Assembly: GCF_014960965.1 (NCBI RefSeq)
Contig: NZ_CP063169.1
Coordinates: 157,581 to 221,580, forward strand
Direction of reading: 5' to 3'
Length of the DNA: 64,000 bases
From: Ruania alkalisoli
GTDB lineage: Bacteria; Actinomycetota; Actinomycetes; Actinomycetales; Beutenbergiaceae
The notes beneath the pieces were generated by a model that did no database searches, was not told where the DNA came from, and saw nothing but the letters and a program-made list of their open reading frames with translations. Below, one piece after another: positions 1 to 8,670 of the stretch; the first letter of the stretch is position 1; the number at the start of each line of letters is the position of its first letter. The position numbers were made by a program, and so were the translations under genes.

Positions 1-1
1 A

Positions 2-2515
2 ACCGCATCCCCGCCGCGGCAGCCCGAGTTCGGGCACGATATCTTCGTCGACCCTGTTCGCGGCGACGACAGTTGCAGCGGTACTCAGCCGCAGCGCCGT
101 GGCCGCAGTCACAACGGCCCGGTCGCCACGCTTGCCGCGGCGATCGGTTGCGTACGAGCCTCCGACTACGCCGGCGCTGATGTTGTGATCTGGCTCCGCG
201 CAGGTCACCACCGCCTCGAGGACACGCTCGAGGTCAACGGTGGGGACGCCGTCGGGAACCTGACCCTGGCCACCTACCCGGGCGAGCGGGCAGTCATCAC
301 GGGCTCCCGCGTGCTCTCCGGCTGGCAGGAGACTCAGCACGCGGGGCGGCGGGCCTGGCAGACCCAGGTGCCGGACATCGACGGCGAACCCTGGTATTTC
401 CGCCAGCTCTACGTCGACGATGCGCGGCGGCCGCGTCCACGGTTACCCAAGGCTGTCAATGCTGTGGTCGAGAACCACGAGGCCGTCTCGGATCTGGACA
501 TGCAGTTCTACCACTTCGACCCCGCCACCCAGGCGGGCACCGGTGCGCGCACCTTCGTCTACCGCGAGGGTGACATCGATCCGTCCTGGTCGCGGCAGCA
601 GGACATCGACGTCGTCTGCATGCGCGAGTGGTTCGACGAACGCGCACCGCTGCAGTCCGTCGCCGCCGCGACCCGGGAGGCGACAGTAGCGTTCCGGCCC
701 TATCACACCAAGACGTGGCCGGAACGGATCTACTACCTGGAGAACGTCTACGAAGCTCTGACGGAGCCGGGGGAGTGGTACCTCGACCGGGCCACCAGCA
801 CCGTGACCTATCTACCCCACGATCACGAGGAGCTGGACGAGGTCGAGATCTCGGCACCTGCGGTGCGTCAACTGCTCCAGATCGCCGGGACGCCGGACGC
901 GCCGGTCATCGGGGTCCGCCTGCACGGTCTCGAGCTGCGCCACACCGACTGGGACTACTGGCGGATGAAGTCCTGGATGAGCGGCCAGTCGGGCTGCCAC
1001 ACGGTGGGTGCGGTGGACGTCATCAACGCCCACGACATCGAGATCACCGGATGCACGGTGAGCACTGTCGGTGAGTTCGGCATCACGGTGGGCGAGAACT
1101 GCCAGGACGTGACCGTTTCGGGCAACCGCGTCACCGAGACAGGCTCCGGCGGCATCAAGATCGCCAGCTGGCTCAGCCGACCCGACATCGACGAGCTGGC
1201 CACCGGCGGCAACCGCATCAGTGACAACGAGGTCGACCACATCGGCAAGGTCTTCCACCTCGGCGCCGGCATTCTCGCGATGGACGTCTTCGACACCGAG
1301 ATCTCCCACAACCATGTGCACGACACGTTCTATACGGGGATATCGGTCGGCTGGCGGTGGAGCTTCACGGAGTCCGATATCGGCGGGAATGTCGTGGAGC
1401 AGAACCACATTCACGACATCGCCAAGGGCATGCTCTCCGACCTGGCCGGCATCTACACCCTCGGACGCCAGCCTGGCTCGACGGTGCGTAGCAACCTCAT
1501 CCATGACGTGCGTGCCAAGAGCTACCCCTCCTCCGGGATCTATGCTGACGAGGGCAGCAGCCTGATGAGGTACGAGCACAACCTCGTCTACGGTTGCGGC
1601 ACCGGCTTCTGCGCGCCGAACCAGAGCGCCGGCAACATCGTCCGCAACAACATCTTCGCCGACTACTACCAGTTCGGTGTGGGCGGGGGGCTGAACGAGA
1701 CCGCCGGTCTGGCCGACTTCACGATCGACGTCAGCCAGAACATCGTGGCCTCCGCCGGTGTGCCTGTGTTCTTCGGTGGGCGCGGCTTCGATCCGGCCGT
1801 GACGAGGGTACGCAGCGAGAACAACCTCATCTGGGACTACTCGACCGATCTGGAGGACACGGGCGTCGCCTCCCCAGGCGGTGACGCGGTCTCGATTGTT
1901 GCTGCCGACGGGACGCCGGTACCTGGCGCCGAGATTCGGGTGACGCTCACTGACGCCGAACCGGACGCCTACGCTTTCAGCCCGCTACAAGTACCCGTCA
2001 CGCTCGCCGCAGACAGCGTCTATCACGTGGTGATGCACGTGAAGTCGCTCGGAAACTACTGGCACAACCCCTCGCCGGTGACGACGACCGACGCCGCGAC
2101 AGTTCTCGGGGACGTGTACCGCTCCAATGCGGACGGGTCCTACCGCACCGGTGCGACTCCGGGCAGCTTTGGACCGGTTGCTCTGCGTTATCTCAGCGAT
2201 GGGACCGAGACCGACTTCGTGACTGCGGCGGACCCCAGTGAGGCACGGCTGCGAAACGACTACTCCGGGCAGCTCGGCATGACGATCAGGACCGGCCCGG
2301 AGCCGATGACAGTCACAGCGCTGGGTCGGTGGCGGTCAGGCAAGAACTGGTGGGGATTGTGGCAGGACGCTGGACTGGACCAGGCCTCGGTGCTCGATGA
2401 CCCATTGTTCGAGGACCGAGCCTCCGCTCACTACCGACCCACTGCCGCGTCGCCGGCATGGCAGGCCCCGGTGGCGTTCGAGCCCATCGACGTCTCCCAG
2501 GTCGGACCTCGATGA
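2..2515 (+). CDS. Right-handed parallel beta-helix protein, 5' end outside window
   Basis: The frame is open from the window edge, so the gene starts upstream; 837 residues are visible. The first visible residues (DIFVDPVRGDDSCSG, then GPVATLAAAIGC) are the usual N-cap of extracellular beta-helix glycan-active proteins, so the GTG at 185 is not a real start. Repeated Asn/His ladder coils follow, for example NRVTETGSGGI, HNHVHDTFYTGI, QNHIHDIAKG and SNLIHDVRAKSYPSSGIY. The end has the common DDPLFED...SPAW signature. Roughly bases 1870-2210 encode a segment without coil repeats, probably an inserted beta-sandwich. No catalytic residues can be assigned; it could be a polysaccharide lyase, a glycosidase or a binding protein. 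It precedes a LacI regulator and a lyase-like gene, consistent with glycan catabolism. Confidence 0.85.
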   Translation, partial: TASPPRQPEFGHDIFVDPVRGDDSCSGTQPQRRGRSHNGPVATLAAAIGCVRASDYAGADVVIWLRAGHHRLEDTLEVNGGDAVGNLTLATYPGERAVITGSRVLSGWQETQHAGRRAWQTQVPDIDGEPWYFRQLYVDDARRPRPRLPKAVNAVVENHEAVSDLDMQFYHFDPATQAGTGARTFVYREGDIDPSWSRQQDIDVVCMREWFDERAPLQSVAAATREATVAFRPYHTKTWPERIYYLENVYEALTEPGEWYLDRATSTVTYLPHDHEELDEVEISAPAVRQLLQIAGTPDAPVIGVRLHGLELRHTDWDYWRMKSWMSGQSGCHTVGAVDVINAHDIEITGCTVSTVGEFGITVGENCQDVTVSGNRVTETGSGGIKIASWLSRPDIDELATGGNRISDNEVDHIGKVFHLGAGILAMDVFDTEISHNHVHDTFYTGISVGWRWSFTESDIGGNVVEQNHIHDIAKGMLSDLAGIYTLGRQPGSTVRSNLIHDVRAKSYPSSGIYADEGSSLMRYEHNLVYGCGTGFCAPNQSAGNIVRNNIFADYYQFGVGGGLNETAGLADFTIDVSQNIVASAGVPVFFGGRGFDPAVTRVRSENNLIWDYSTDLEDTGVASPGGDAVSIVAADGTPVPGAEIRVTLTDAEPDAYAFSPLQVPVTLAADSVYHVVMHVKSLGNYWHNPSPVTTTDAATVLGDVYRSNADGSYRTGATPGSFGPVALRYLSDGTETDFVTAADPSEARLRNDYSGQLGMTIRTGPEPMTVTALGRWRSGKNWWGLWQDAGLDQASVLDDPLFEDRASAHYRPTAASPAWQAPVAFEPIDVSQVGPR

Positions 2516-2531
2516 CAGCTGGTTCGGACGA

Positions 2532-2580
2532 CGTGCGGGGTGGGCCTGCGGGGCGACGCCCCGCAAGCCCACCCCGCACG
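2532..2580. terminator. Long near-perfect inverted repeat, probable terminator
   Basis: Two 23-base arms (2532-2554 and 2558-2580) are complementary except for one position and enclose a three-base loop (gac). The element sits 16 bases after the beta-helix stop codon and before the LacI gene. There is no T tract, as is common for high-GC terminators, so termination is inferred from stem length and position. Confidence 0.7.
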
Positions 2581-2638
2581 TCCCACCCGGGTGCCTCGTT
2601 GTCCGCATGCCAGCGACGAGCCGTCGTACTGTGGCCTC

Positions 2639-3676
2639 ATGACAGCGGCACCGCAGCGGGCTCGGCTCAAGGATGTCGCCCGGGAGGCGGGCGTCTCGCC
2701 GGCAACCGCCTCGCGCGTGCTGAACGGGAGCGATCGCGCGGTCGCGGAGGAGTTCCGCGCACGGGTGCTCGCTGCCGCGGAGAAGGTCGGGTACTTGCCC
2801 AACCTTGCCGCGCAGGCGACGGTACGCGGTCACTATCCCGCGATCGGTCTGGTCGTCGGGGACCTGCGGGACATCTTCTTTGCTCGAGTGGCCCACGGCG
2901 TCATCCTGGAGGCGACGCGGCACGATCTCGTGGTCAACATCCAGTCCACGGAGGGCGACCCCGGACGCGAGCAAAGCCTGATTCGCGATCTGCGCCGGCA
3001 ACGCCCGCAGTATCTCGTGCTCGTCCGCAAACGGGACGAGGACCGTGCTCGTACGCAGCTGTTGTCCGAGCTCCATCAGTTCGAGGTCGAAGGGGGGCGG
3101 GCGGTGGTCGTCGGCGAATCGACCGACCTCGTACCCGCAGTGCGTCCCCCCGACTTCGATGGTGGCAAAGCACTGGCCATCGCACTGGTCGGGCTCGGGT
3201 ACCGCTCGTTCGCCGCGATCTGCTCGACGGACAAGACATCCTGGCGCGAGCGACTCGACGGGTTCCGCACGGGATTGTCCGCCGCCGGGATCGCATTGCC
3301 CGACTCGGCCATCGCCACGACCGAGCACTCGCTCCCAGGCGGTGTCGCGGCGATGGCGGAGTTGCTGGCCAGGCGAGGACCGCTCCCGGAACTCATCTTC
3401 GCAATCGAGGATGCGATCGCATTGGGGGCGATCGCCGAGCTGCGGCGCAACCGCCTGGACGTGCCGCGGGATGTCGCGGTGTCTGGATACGGCGACCGCG
3501 AGCTGGGCGTCGTCGATCCCACCTCCATCACCCTCTCGACCGTGCGCACCCCGTTGGAGGAGATGGGGGCTCTGGGCGTACGCAGCTGCGTGAATCCGCT
3601 GGCGCCCGCAGCGCCGTTGATCCCCCAGGTCATCCTGCGTGGAACAACCCCCCGGGTGAGGGCACTGAAGGACTGA
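2639..3676 (+). CDS. LacI-family transcriptional regulator
   Basis: 345 residues, the usual LacI length. The N-terminal helix-turn-helix is RLKDVAREAGVSPATASRVL, with a hinge-like ending near residue 60, followed by a periplasmic-binding-protein-like effector domain (AIGLVVGDLRDIFFARVAHG). ATG 2639 is chosen because the HTH begins about 10 residues later; the frame extends upstream into the hairpin, which is unlikely to be coding. It lies between two glycan-active genes, and a perfect 16-base palindrome with a central CpG lies downstream at 3846-3861, in front of the next gene. It is probably a local repressor of the beta-helix and lyase-like genes, responding to a sugar released from their substrate. 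The ligand cannot be read from the sequence. Confidence 0.93.
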   Translation: MTAAPQRARLKDVAREAGVSPATASRVLNGSDRAVAEEFRARVLAAAEKVGYLPNLAAQATVRGHYPAIGLVVGDLRDIFFARVAHGVILEATRHDLVVNIQSTEGDPGREQSLIRDLRRQRPQYLVLVRKRDEDRARTQLLSELHQFEVEGGRAVVVGESTDLVPAVRPPDFDGGKALAIALVGLGYRSFAAICSTDKTSWRERLDGFRTGLSAAGIALPDSAIATTEHSLPGGVAAMAELLARRGPLPELIFAIEDAIALGAIAELRRNRLDVPRDVAVSGYGDRELGVVDPTSITLSTVRTPLEEMGALGVRSCVNPLAPAAPLIPQVILRGTTPRVRALKD

Positions 3677-3845
3677 CACCGGAGCAGGTGCCCGCGCGGT
3701 CGAGGCGGGCCTGCGGGAGGCCTCGGCTCGGGATCGGGCCGCGCCGGCAGTCTGTCCTGTCCGCGATCCGGAGTGTGCCGTGCGGAGTACACCCTTCCGG
3801 AGCCGTTGCCGGGTTGCCGGCACGAGGTGCGCTGCCCTGACCGCA

Positions 3846-3861
3846 GCACGTCGCGACGTGC
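3846..3861. promoter_or_regulatory. Candidate LacI-type operator palindrome
   Basis: The 16-base sequence GCACGTCGCGACGTGC is a perfect palindrome with a central CG, the architecture recognised by LacI-family HTH plus hinge helices. It lies 50 bases upstream of the lyase-like start, immediately downstream of a LacI gene. The rest of the 3677-3911 gap shows no gene. Confidence 0.5.
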
Positions 3862-3911
3862 GCATGCCTAGCGAAAGACCATGACCGTGATCTATCAGTC
3901 GATTGGATGCC

Positions 3912-5783
3912 ATGACCAGCATCACTGCCCCTGAGGTGGGCAAACGCCATCCCACCGTTGCCGAGTTCGATGCGATGCTCATCGGATTGGGTCGCCGTGC
4001 GGGCGACCATGCGTTCGACCCTGAGGTCGGCCTGATCGTCGAACCGTCCGCCTACAACCCCATTCACACTCGGATGTGGACGGGACAGCGTCACCCGTAC
4101 CGGGAGAGCATGGAGTATGCCCTCGCGTTGCTGGAGACCGGGCAAGTGCCGTTGGCTGAGCAGATCCTGCTTCAGGTGATCGCCGACCAGGACGTGGATC
4201 CAGAGTCGGCGACCTACGGCATCTGGAGCTACTTCCAGGAAGAGCCGTTGAGCGAGATGGTTCCACCGGACTGGAACTGGGCCGACTTCCTCGGGATCTC
4301 CCTGGCTTTGGTGCTTCTGCGCCATAGCGCAGCGCTGTCTGAGGGTGTGGTGTCAGCTGTCCGGGCGTCCTTGCGCCACGCAGCGACGTCCATCCGGCGA
4401 CGCAACGTCTCGATGGCGTACACGAATATCGCGGCCAAGGGCTCGTTCGTGACACTCGCGGCGGGGATGCTGCTCGACGACGACGAGATGGCCTCCTATG
4501 CCCGTGATCGGGTGCGCAGGCTGCGCGACCAGATCCGGACCGACGGCAGTTTCGCCGAGTACAACAGCCCTGGATACTGGGCGATCACGACCGAAGCGGT
4601 GACCCTGATCACCCAGTACATCCAGGACGAGCAGGCACGGGAGGACGCGCGCGAGATCCTCAACGAGCTCTGGTCGCACCTGGTGCAACGTTGGTGGACT
4701 CCTGGCGGACAACTTTCCGGGCCGATGGCCCGCGCCTACCGCGACAATCAGGGCGAGAACGCCTCGGTCCTGGCCCTGCTGGCGAAGGCGACGGGGATGC
4801 GGGCCCCCTTCGACCCGCCGCCCTTGCCGATCCAAGCTCCCCACCGCGGCGGTCTCGGGCTCGTGGTGCCATCGATCGTGGAGATCGATGTTCCGCTGTG
4901 GGTGCGGCACGGGCTGCTTCACAGCACCCTCGGTACGCTGCGCGAGCAGTTCAGCGTCACTGCGTGGCCGAGCGAGGTGCCGGCGGCCGTCGTGGGCACG
5001 ACCTGGAGGGGGCAGACCGCAACCGTCGGATCGGCAAACACCGGCGATTTCTGGCTGCAACGTCGCCCTCTGCTCGGGTACTGGTGCGAACCGGAGGATC
5101 GTATCTGGGAGGACGTTCACGTCCTTCGCCTCCGTGCACTCAAGAACGGCCGTGACTTCGCCTCCGGCCAGTTCCATTCCGTGCAGGACGAGGGTGATGT
5201 CGCGTGGATCGCTGGGTTCTGCACTCCCGGCGGGGATGAGCACATCATCCTGAACCCCATCGAGGAAGGCACGGCCATCCCAGTGGAGACGCTGCAGGTC
5301 CGGCTCGATCTGGCGGGAGCCACGAACCTGCGGATGCACATCAACGACCGTGTGATCGAGGACGTCGAGAGTGAGGTCATGGCCGGGGACCTCATCACGG
5401 CCGAGGTGAGCGGGTTCAGCCTGGCGGTTCGTATCCGAGCAGCGGTGTTCGGCGATCACGAGCCGCGTATCCGACTGGTCCGCACGGACGACGGCTGGCA
5501 GCTGGTCTGCGACCTGATCGACGAACCCGGCGAGTTGGTGCTGCGTGACGTGGGCCGCGCCTACGTGTGCGGGACGGTGAGTGTGTCTGGAACGCCTCAC
5601 GGCGCCAACGGTGTGATCAGCGAGGTCCGCACCGACGACGGCGCAGTATCCCTGACGTGGCCGAGCCGGACCGGTAAGCGACTCCTCGTCGCGGCTCCGA
5701 GCGCCGTGACCACCCACGAACGTCACCTGGAGCTCCACCGGTCCACCATTGACGGAGTGAGCCTCGCCGACGGCAGCGTCTAG
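3912..5783 (+). CDS. Heparinase II/III- or lyase-like (alpha/alpha) toroid protein
   Basis: 623 residues from ATG 3912; a TTG nine bases upstream is an alternative, and no clear ribosome site decides between them. The first ~270 residues are helical and rich in aromatic segments (YGIWSYFQEEPL, DWNWADFLGISLALV, MAYTNIAAKGSF, AEYNSPGYWAIT), resembling the alpha/alpha-barrel of heparinase/alginate-lyase-type proteins. The C-terminal half is beta-rich, as in the lyase sandwich domain. No signal peptide is visible, so it may act in the cytoplasm on imported oligosaccharides. The family call rests on fold-like pattern only; catalytic Tyr/His/Asn residues were not identified. It stands alone between a LacI gene and the convergent rlmC. 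Confidence 0.5.
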   Translation: MTSITAPEVGKRHPTVAEFDAMLIGLGRRAGDHAFDPEVGLIVEPSAYNPIHTRMWTGQRHPYRESMEYALALLETGQVPLAEQILLQVIADQDVDPESATYGIWSYFQEEPLSEMVPPDWNWADFLGISLALVLLRHSAALSEGVVSAVRASLRHAATSIRRRNVSMAYTNIAAKGSFVTLAAGMLLDDDEMASYARDRVRRLRDQIRTDGSFAEYNSPGYWAITTEAVTLITQYIQDEQAREDAREILNELWSHLVQRWWTPGGQLSGPMARAYRDNQGENASVLALLAKATGMRAPFDPPPLPIQAPHRGGLGLVVPSIVEIDVPLWVRHGLLHSTLGTLREQFSVTAWPSEVPAAVVGTTWRGQTATVGSANTGDFWLQRRPLLGYWCEPEDRIWEDVHVLRLRALKNGRDFASGQFHSVQDEGDVAWIAGFCTPGGDEHIILNPIEEGTAIPVETLQVRLDLAGATNLRMHINDRVIEDVESEVMAGDLITAEVSGFSLAVRIRAAVFGDHEPRIRLVRTDDGWQLVCDLIDEPGELVLRDVGRAYVCGTVSVSGTPHGANGVISEVRTDDGAVSLTWPSRTGKRLLVAAPSAVTTHERHLELHRSTIDGVSLADGSV

Positions 5784-5799
5784 TCCGTCCGGTGACCGG

Positions 5800-5816
5800 T
5801 CGGGCGATCAGCCCGA
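5800..5816. terminator. Small hairpin between convergent genes
   Basis: TCGGGC and GCCCGA pair around a five-base loop in the 109-base gap between the convergent lyase-like gene and rlmC. It is short, and a role as a shared terminator is a guess from position. Confidence 0.3.
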
Positions 5817-5892
5817 GATGAGCATCCGCGGCGGTGCAGATGTAGCTGCGGTGCATGGGGCTTGCGGCTGCTCCGACGGCATCGCCGGGGCC

Positions 5893-7008
5893 TCACCGCT
5901 CCAGCAGCACCAGCGTCTCGAAGTGCTCGGTGTGCGGGAACATGTCCAGCACTTGCGCCCTCACCGTTCGCAGTGACGGCATCGCGGTGAGGTCGCGCGC
6001 GAGGGAATCCACGTTGCAGCTGGAGTAGAGCACGTGCCGCACCCCAGAGCCTTCCAGCCACCCGGCGAGATCCGCCCCGATACCGCGACGCGGGGGATTG
6101 ACCACCACCAGATCTGGCTCCTGTGCGGCGCCCAGAGCGAAGGCGGTCGCGTCACCGGCCTCGAATCGGACCCCGCCCCCCGCGTCGGCGGCGCTCGCAG
6201 TCGCCGCCGCGACCGCTTCCTGGCTCGACTCGACACCGATCACCTCAACCCCTGGGCGCGCCAGGTGCAGTGCGAACCCACCCACGCCGCAGTACAAGTC
6301 CCAGGCCGTGCGGTAGGTCAGCTCCGCCGTCCAGGATGCTGCGAGCGTGTACAGCGCACCGGCCATCTGCGAACTGGTCTGGAAGAAGCCCTGCGGCCGC
6401 AGATACATCTCCACATCCCCTACCCTCATCGGCAGTAGCGCCCGCTCGGTGAGCACGATCTCTTCCTCACCCTCGAGAACCGCGCTGTGGGTGGGATGCA
6501 GGTTCACCGACGCCACGGCCAGGTGCGGTAACCGGTCAGTGAGCGACGGAAGATGTTTGCGGATACGGGGCACCGACTCGGTGGACCGCAGCACGAACCG
6601 CACCAGCAGCTCACCGGCGGGGGAGGCTGTCACCAGCACGTACTTCAGTTCACCCCGGCGGGAGGTGACGTCATAGGGCACCAGACGGGCCGCCGTCATG
6701 AACTCCGCCAGCACCGGAAGCGCCGCAGCCACCACTGGCTCGTGCAGCGGGCACTCGCGCAGATCCTGCACCGCCCCGTCCGCCCTGAGGATTCCGAGCC
6801 GCGGCTCGGCCACGGTGCCGCCGGCGACCATCTTCGCCTTGTTCCGGAACCCGGACTGCGCCGAGGCGAGGGGTTCCTCCCAGAGTGTAGGGACGCCGTC
6901 GAGGGCTTCTCGGGTGCGGGCATCCTTGCGCGCGAGCTGGTCGGCGTACGGAACCTCCAGGAGCGTGCACGAACGACACTGCTCGGCCTCGTAGTAGTCG
7001 CAGTGCAC
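5893..7008 (-). CDS. rlmC: 23S rRNA (uracil-5-)-methyltransferase RlmC
   Basis: 371 residues, close to the length of E. coli RlmC (RumB). It has no TRAM domain and begins directly with the iron-sulfur cysteine cluster (Cys3, Cys11, Cys14 in HCDYYEAEQCRSC). GFRNKAKMVAGG, KRGELKY-like RRGELKYVLVT and LYCGVGGFALHLA follow the RlmC order. The motif NPPRRGIGADL and the catalytic cysteine Cys331 in YSSCN are present, as is the terminal MFPHTEHFETL motif. It methylates C5 of a uridine in 23S rRNA with S-adenosylmethionine. The start is GTG at 7008, supported by the cysteine motif at the very N-terminus. It is a housekeeping gene unrelated to the sugar genes around it. Confidence 0.92.
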   Translation of the reverse strand: MHCDYYEAEQCRSCTLLEVPYADQLARKDARTREALDGVPTLWEEPLASAQSGFRNKAKMVAGGTVAEPRLGILRADGAVQDLRECPLHEPVVAAALPVLAEFMTAARLVPYDVTSRRGELKYVLVTASPAGELLVRFVLRSTESVPRIRKHLPSLTDRLPHLAVASVNLHPTHSAVLEGEEEIVLTERALLPMRVGDVEMYLRPQGFFQTSSQMAGALYTLAASWTAELTYRTAWDLYCGVGGFALHLARPGVEVIGVESSQEAVAAATASAADAGGGVRFEAGDATAFALGAAQEPDLVVVNPPRRGIGADLAGWLEGSGVRHVLYSSCNVDSLARDLTAMPSLRTVRAQVLDMFPHTEHFETLVLLER

Positions 7009-7047
7009 ACGGTGAGGGTACGCGGCCCGGAGGCTGCGCCGCTGAGG

Positions 7048-8514
7048 TCACACCAGCATGAGCGCGAGCATCGGAGCTGGAACGGCCCACACCGGACCAC
7101 TCACATCCAGGACCGACTTGGTGGCCAGGATGCCTCGCCCGTACTTGCCTGTGAGGGTGCGGGCTTCGCTCCTCCACCCCTGTGAGACCCACTTCGACTC
7201 CATCGCAACGCTCATCACCGTTCCCTTCGGTGACGGGAGCGAGACGGGAGCCAGATCGATCTCCTTGTCGTTGCTCGTCCTGCCGTACCCGATGGTGTCG
7301 CCTGCGATCCACCGGCCATTGCTCAGCTGTTCGATCGCACGGGCAAGATGTACCCCGATCGCCTGCTCCGTCAGTGCAGTCATGGCCGGTGTCGATGCGC
7401 CCGCTCGAAGCCGGGATGGCATCCATGCCAGCAGTGGATCGACCAGATAGTGCTTGGACTGCGTGCGCGGAACTATCCGGCCGTTTGCGTCCCGTTGGGG
7501 GCAACGGAGCACCGCGAACGAGGCAACCATGCGATGCAGGCGCGTATCCAACAACTCGCGACTGCGACCGAGCTCGATCGCCGTGGGGTTGACGGCCAGT
7601 GGGCTGGTGGCGCGCGCCGCCAGTGCCTCGAGCAGGAGCGGGATCGATTCGTCGCCCGCGTCCGGGTCGACATCGCGCTTGAGCCACCCTTCGAGGTCCA
7701 GCAGGTACTGGTCTGAGACCATGCCGTTGCGGACGTGTTCGGAGACAGCACGAGGGAATCCCCCCACACTCATGTAGTCCTGCCATGCCAAGTCGTAGTC
7801 GTCGACCAGGAACGACAACTCCTCCAAGCCTCGCCGGGCGGCCTCCGACTGTAGTGATGCTGGATGGCTTGCCGCGGGCAGCGGCAGGTCATAGCGGCTG
7901 ACAGCCAGGAACTCCCGGAACGACATCGGGAGTAACATGCGCCGTCTCCTGATCTCGGATCCAGCGCGCCCCGCGATCAGATTGCCGGTGATGTCCTCGG
8001 TCTTGTCCCACCGCGAACCCGTGGCAACGACGGTGTCGAAACTGAAGTCCGTGTTGTCGCGCTCTCCCTTGAACAGCGCGGACCAGCCCCTGATCGAGGT
8101 GACTTCGTCGAACAGCCAGACCCGGGGCCGAAGCGTGTCGCGATCGATCGCCGCGGTTTGTGCACGTGCGATAACAAGGACTCGGCGCAGGTCGCGCAGG
8201 TTCATTCCGTCGCAGGGCACATGTATGACTTGGCGCGGGTCGATATCAGCGCGCGCGCAGAGGCTCGCGACAGTCTGGAGCACGACGACGGACTTGCCGA
8301 TCCGGCGAGGTCCGGTCAGCACGACCAGCCGGTCGGTCACCGGGCCCGTGGCGACGTCGTCGAGAATCGACGCACGGTAGCCGACATCGTAGGAGGCTAG
8401 GCCTGTGAGGGCGGGGTGTCGCGTGCTCCATACCGTGGCGTCGGTTCCGAGGCTTGCGGCTGCCCACCACGGGTTGGATGACACCAGCTTCTGGCGGATC
8501 TCATCGTCACGCAT
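7048..8514 (-). CDS. AAA ATPase with DUF4143-like C-terminal region
   Basis: 488 residues. Walker A is GPRRIGKS (residues 68-75) and Walker B is WLFDE (133-137), followed by a sensor-like VATGSRWDK. The phrase LLPMSFREFLAVSRYDLPL marks the AAA_14/DUF4143 family. The C-terminal part contains an acidic/Lys arrangement (KEIDLAPV ... AMESKW) like the PD-(D/E)xK nuclease-type core often found in these proteins. Members are common, patchily distributed and functionally unresolved; a role in defence or toxin-like function has been suggested from distribution only. The start ATG 8514 lies next to three 33-bp tandem repeats that separate it from a divergent LacI gene. The gene is monocistronic. Confidence 0.85.
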   Translation of the reverse strand: MRDDEIRQKLVSSNPWWAAASLGTDATVWSTRHPALTGLASYDVGYRASILDDVATGPVTDRLVVLTGPRRIGKSVVVLQTVASLCARADIDPRQVIHVPCDGMNLRDLRRVLVIARAQTAAIDRDTLRPRVWLFDEVTSIRGWSALFKGERDNTDFSFDTVVATGSRWDKTEDITGNLIAGRAGSEIRRRRMLLPMSFREFLAVSRYDLPLPAASHPASLQSEAARRGLEELSFLVDDYDLAWQDYMSVGGFPRAVSEHVRNGMVSDQYLLDLEGWLKRDVDPDAGDESIPLLLEALAARATSPLAVNPTAIELGRSRELLDTRLHRMVASFAVLRCPQRDANGRIVPRTQSKHYLVDPLLAWMPSRLRAGASTPAMTALTEQAIGVHLARAIEQLSNGRWIAGDTIGYGRTSNDKEIDLAPVSLPSPKGTVMSVAMESKWVSQGWRSEARTLTGKYGRGILATKSVLDVSGPVWAVPAPMLALMLV

Positions 8515-8539
8515 GCTCCGACACTAGCATTGAGTGCCA

Positions 8540-8632
8540 CATCAAGGGGGAGGGTTGATGTGTCTCGTCCCGCATTAAGGGGGAGGGTTGATGTGTTTGA
8601 GCCCGCATGAAGGGGGAGGGTTGGTGTGGGAT
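8540..8632. repeat. Three 33-bp tandem repeats upstream of the ATPase gene
   Basis: The core AAGGGGGAGGGTTGATGTG starts at 8544 and 8577, and a third, slightly diverged copy (GGTGTG ending) starts at 8610: exact 33-base spacing. The units share a preceding CAT/GCAT and differ mainly in a short linker. They lie in the divergent promoter region between the ATPase start (8514) and the LacI start (8671), so they may be iterated binding sites. On the minus strand each unit would encode TSTLPL-like 11-residue repeats, but in a different frame from the ATPase. Confidence 0.8.
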
Positions 8633-8670
8633 GCCCCGGTCGCAGTGGCATGGGCCTACGCTTGTCGCTC

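Noticed and set aside
812-1579. Long antisense open frame opposite the beta-helix gene
   Set aside because: A shadow of GC-rich coding; the protein has no recognisable family, is rich in Val/Asp/Gly/Arg, and the plus-strand frame is clearly a beta-helix gene.
2336-3982. 548-residue minus-strand open frame across the LacI gene
   Set aside because: It covers a hairpin, a whole LacI gene and an intergenic region in antisense; Arg/His-rich composition without domains.
8540-8632. CRISPR-like array
   Set aside because: The 33-base period includes a core of about 19 bases and only a 14-base linker; there are three units, no variable spacers of normal length and no cas genes.
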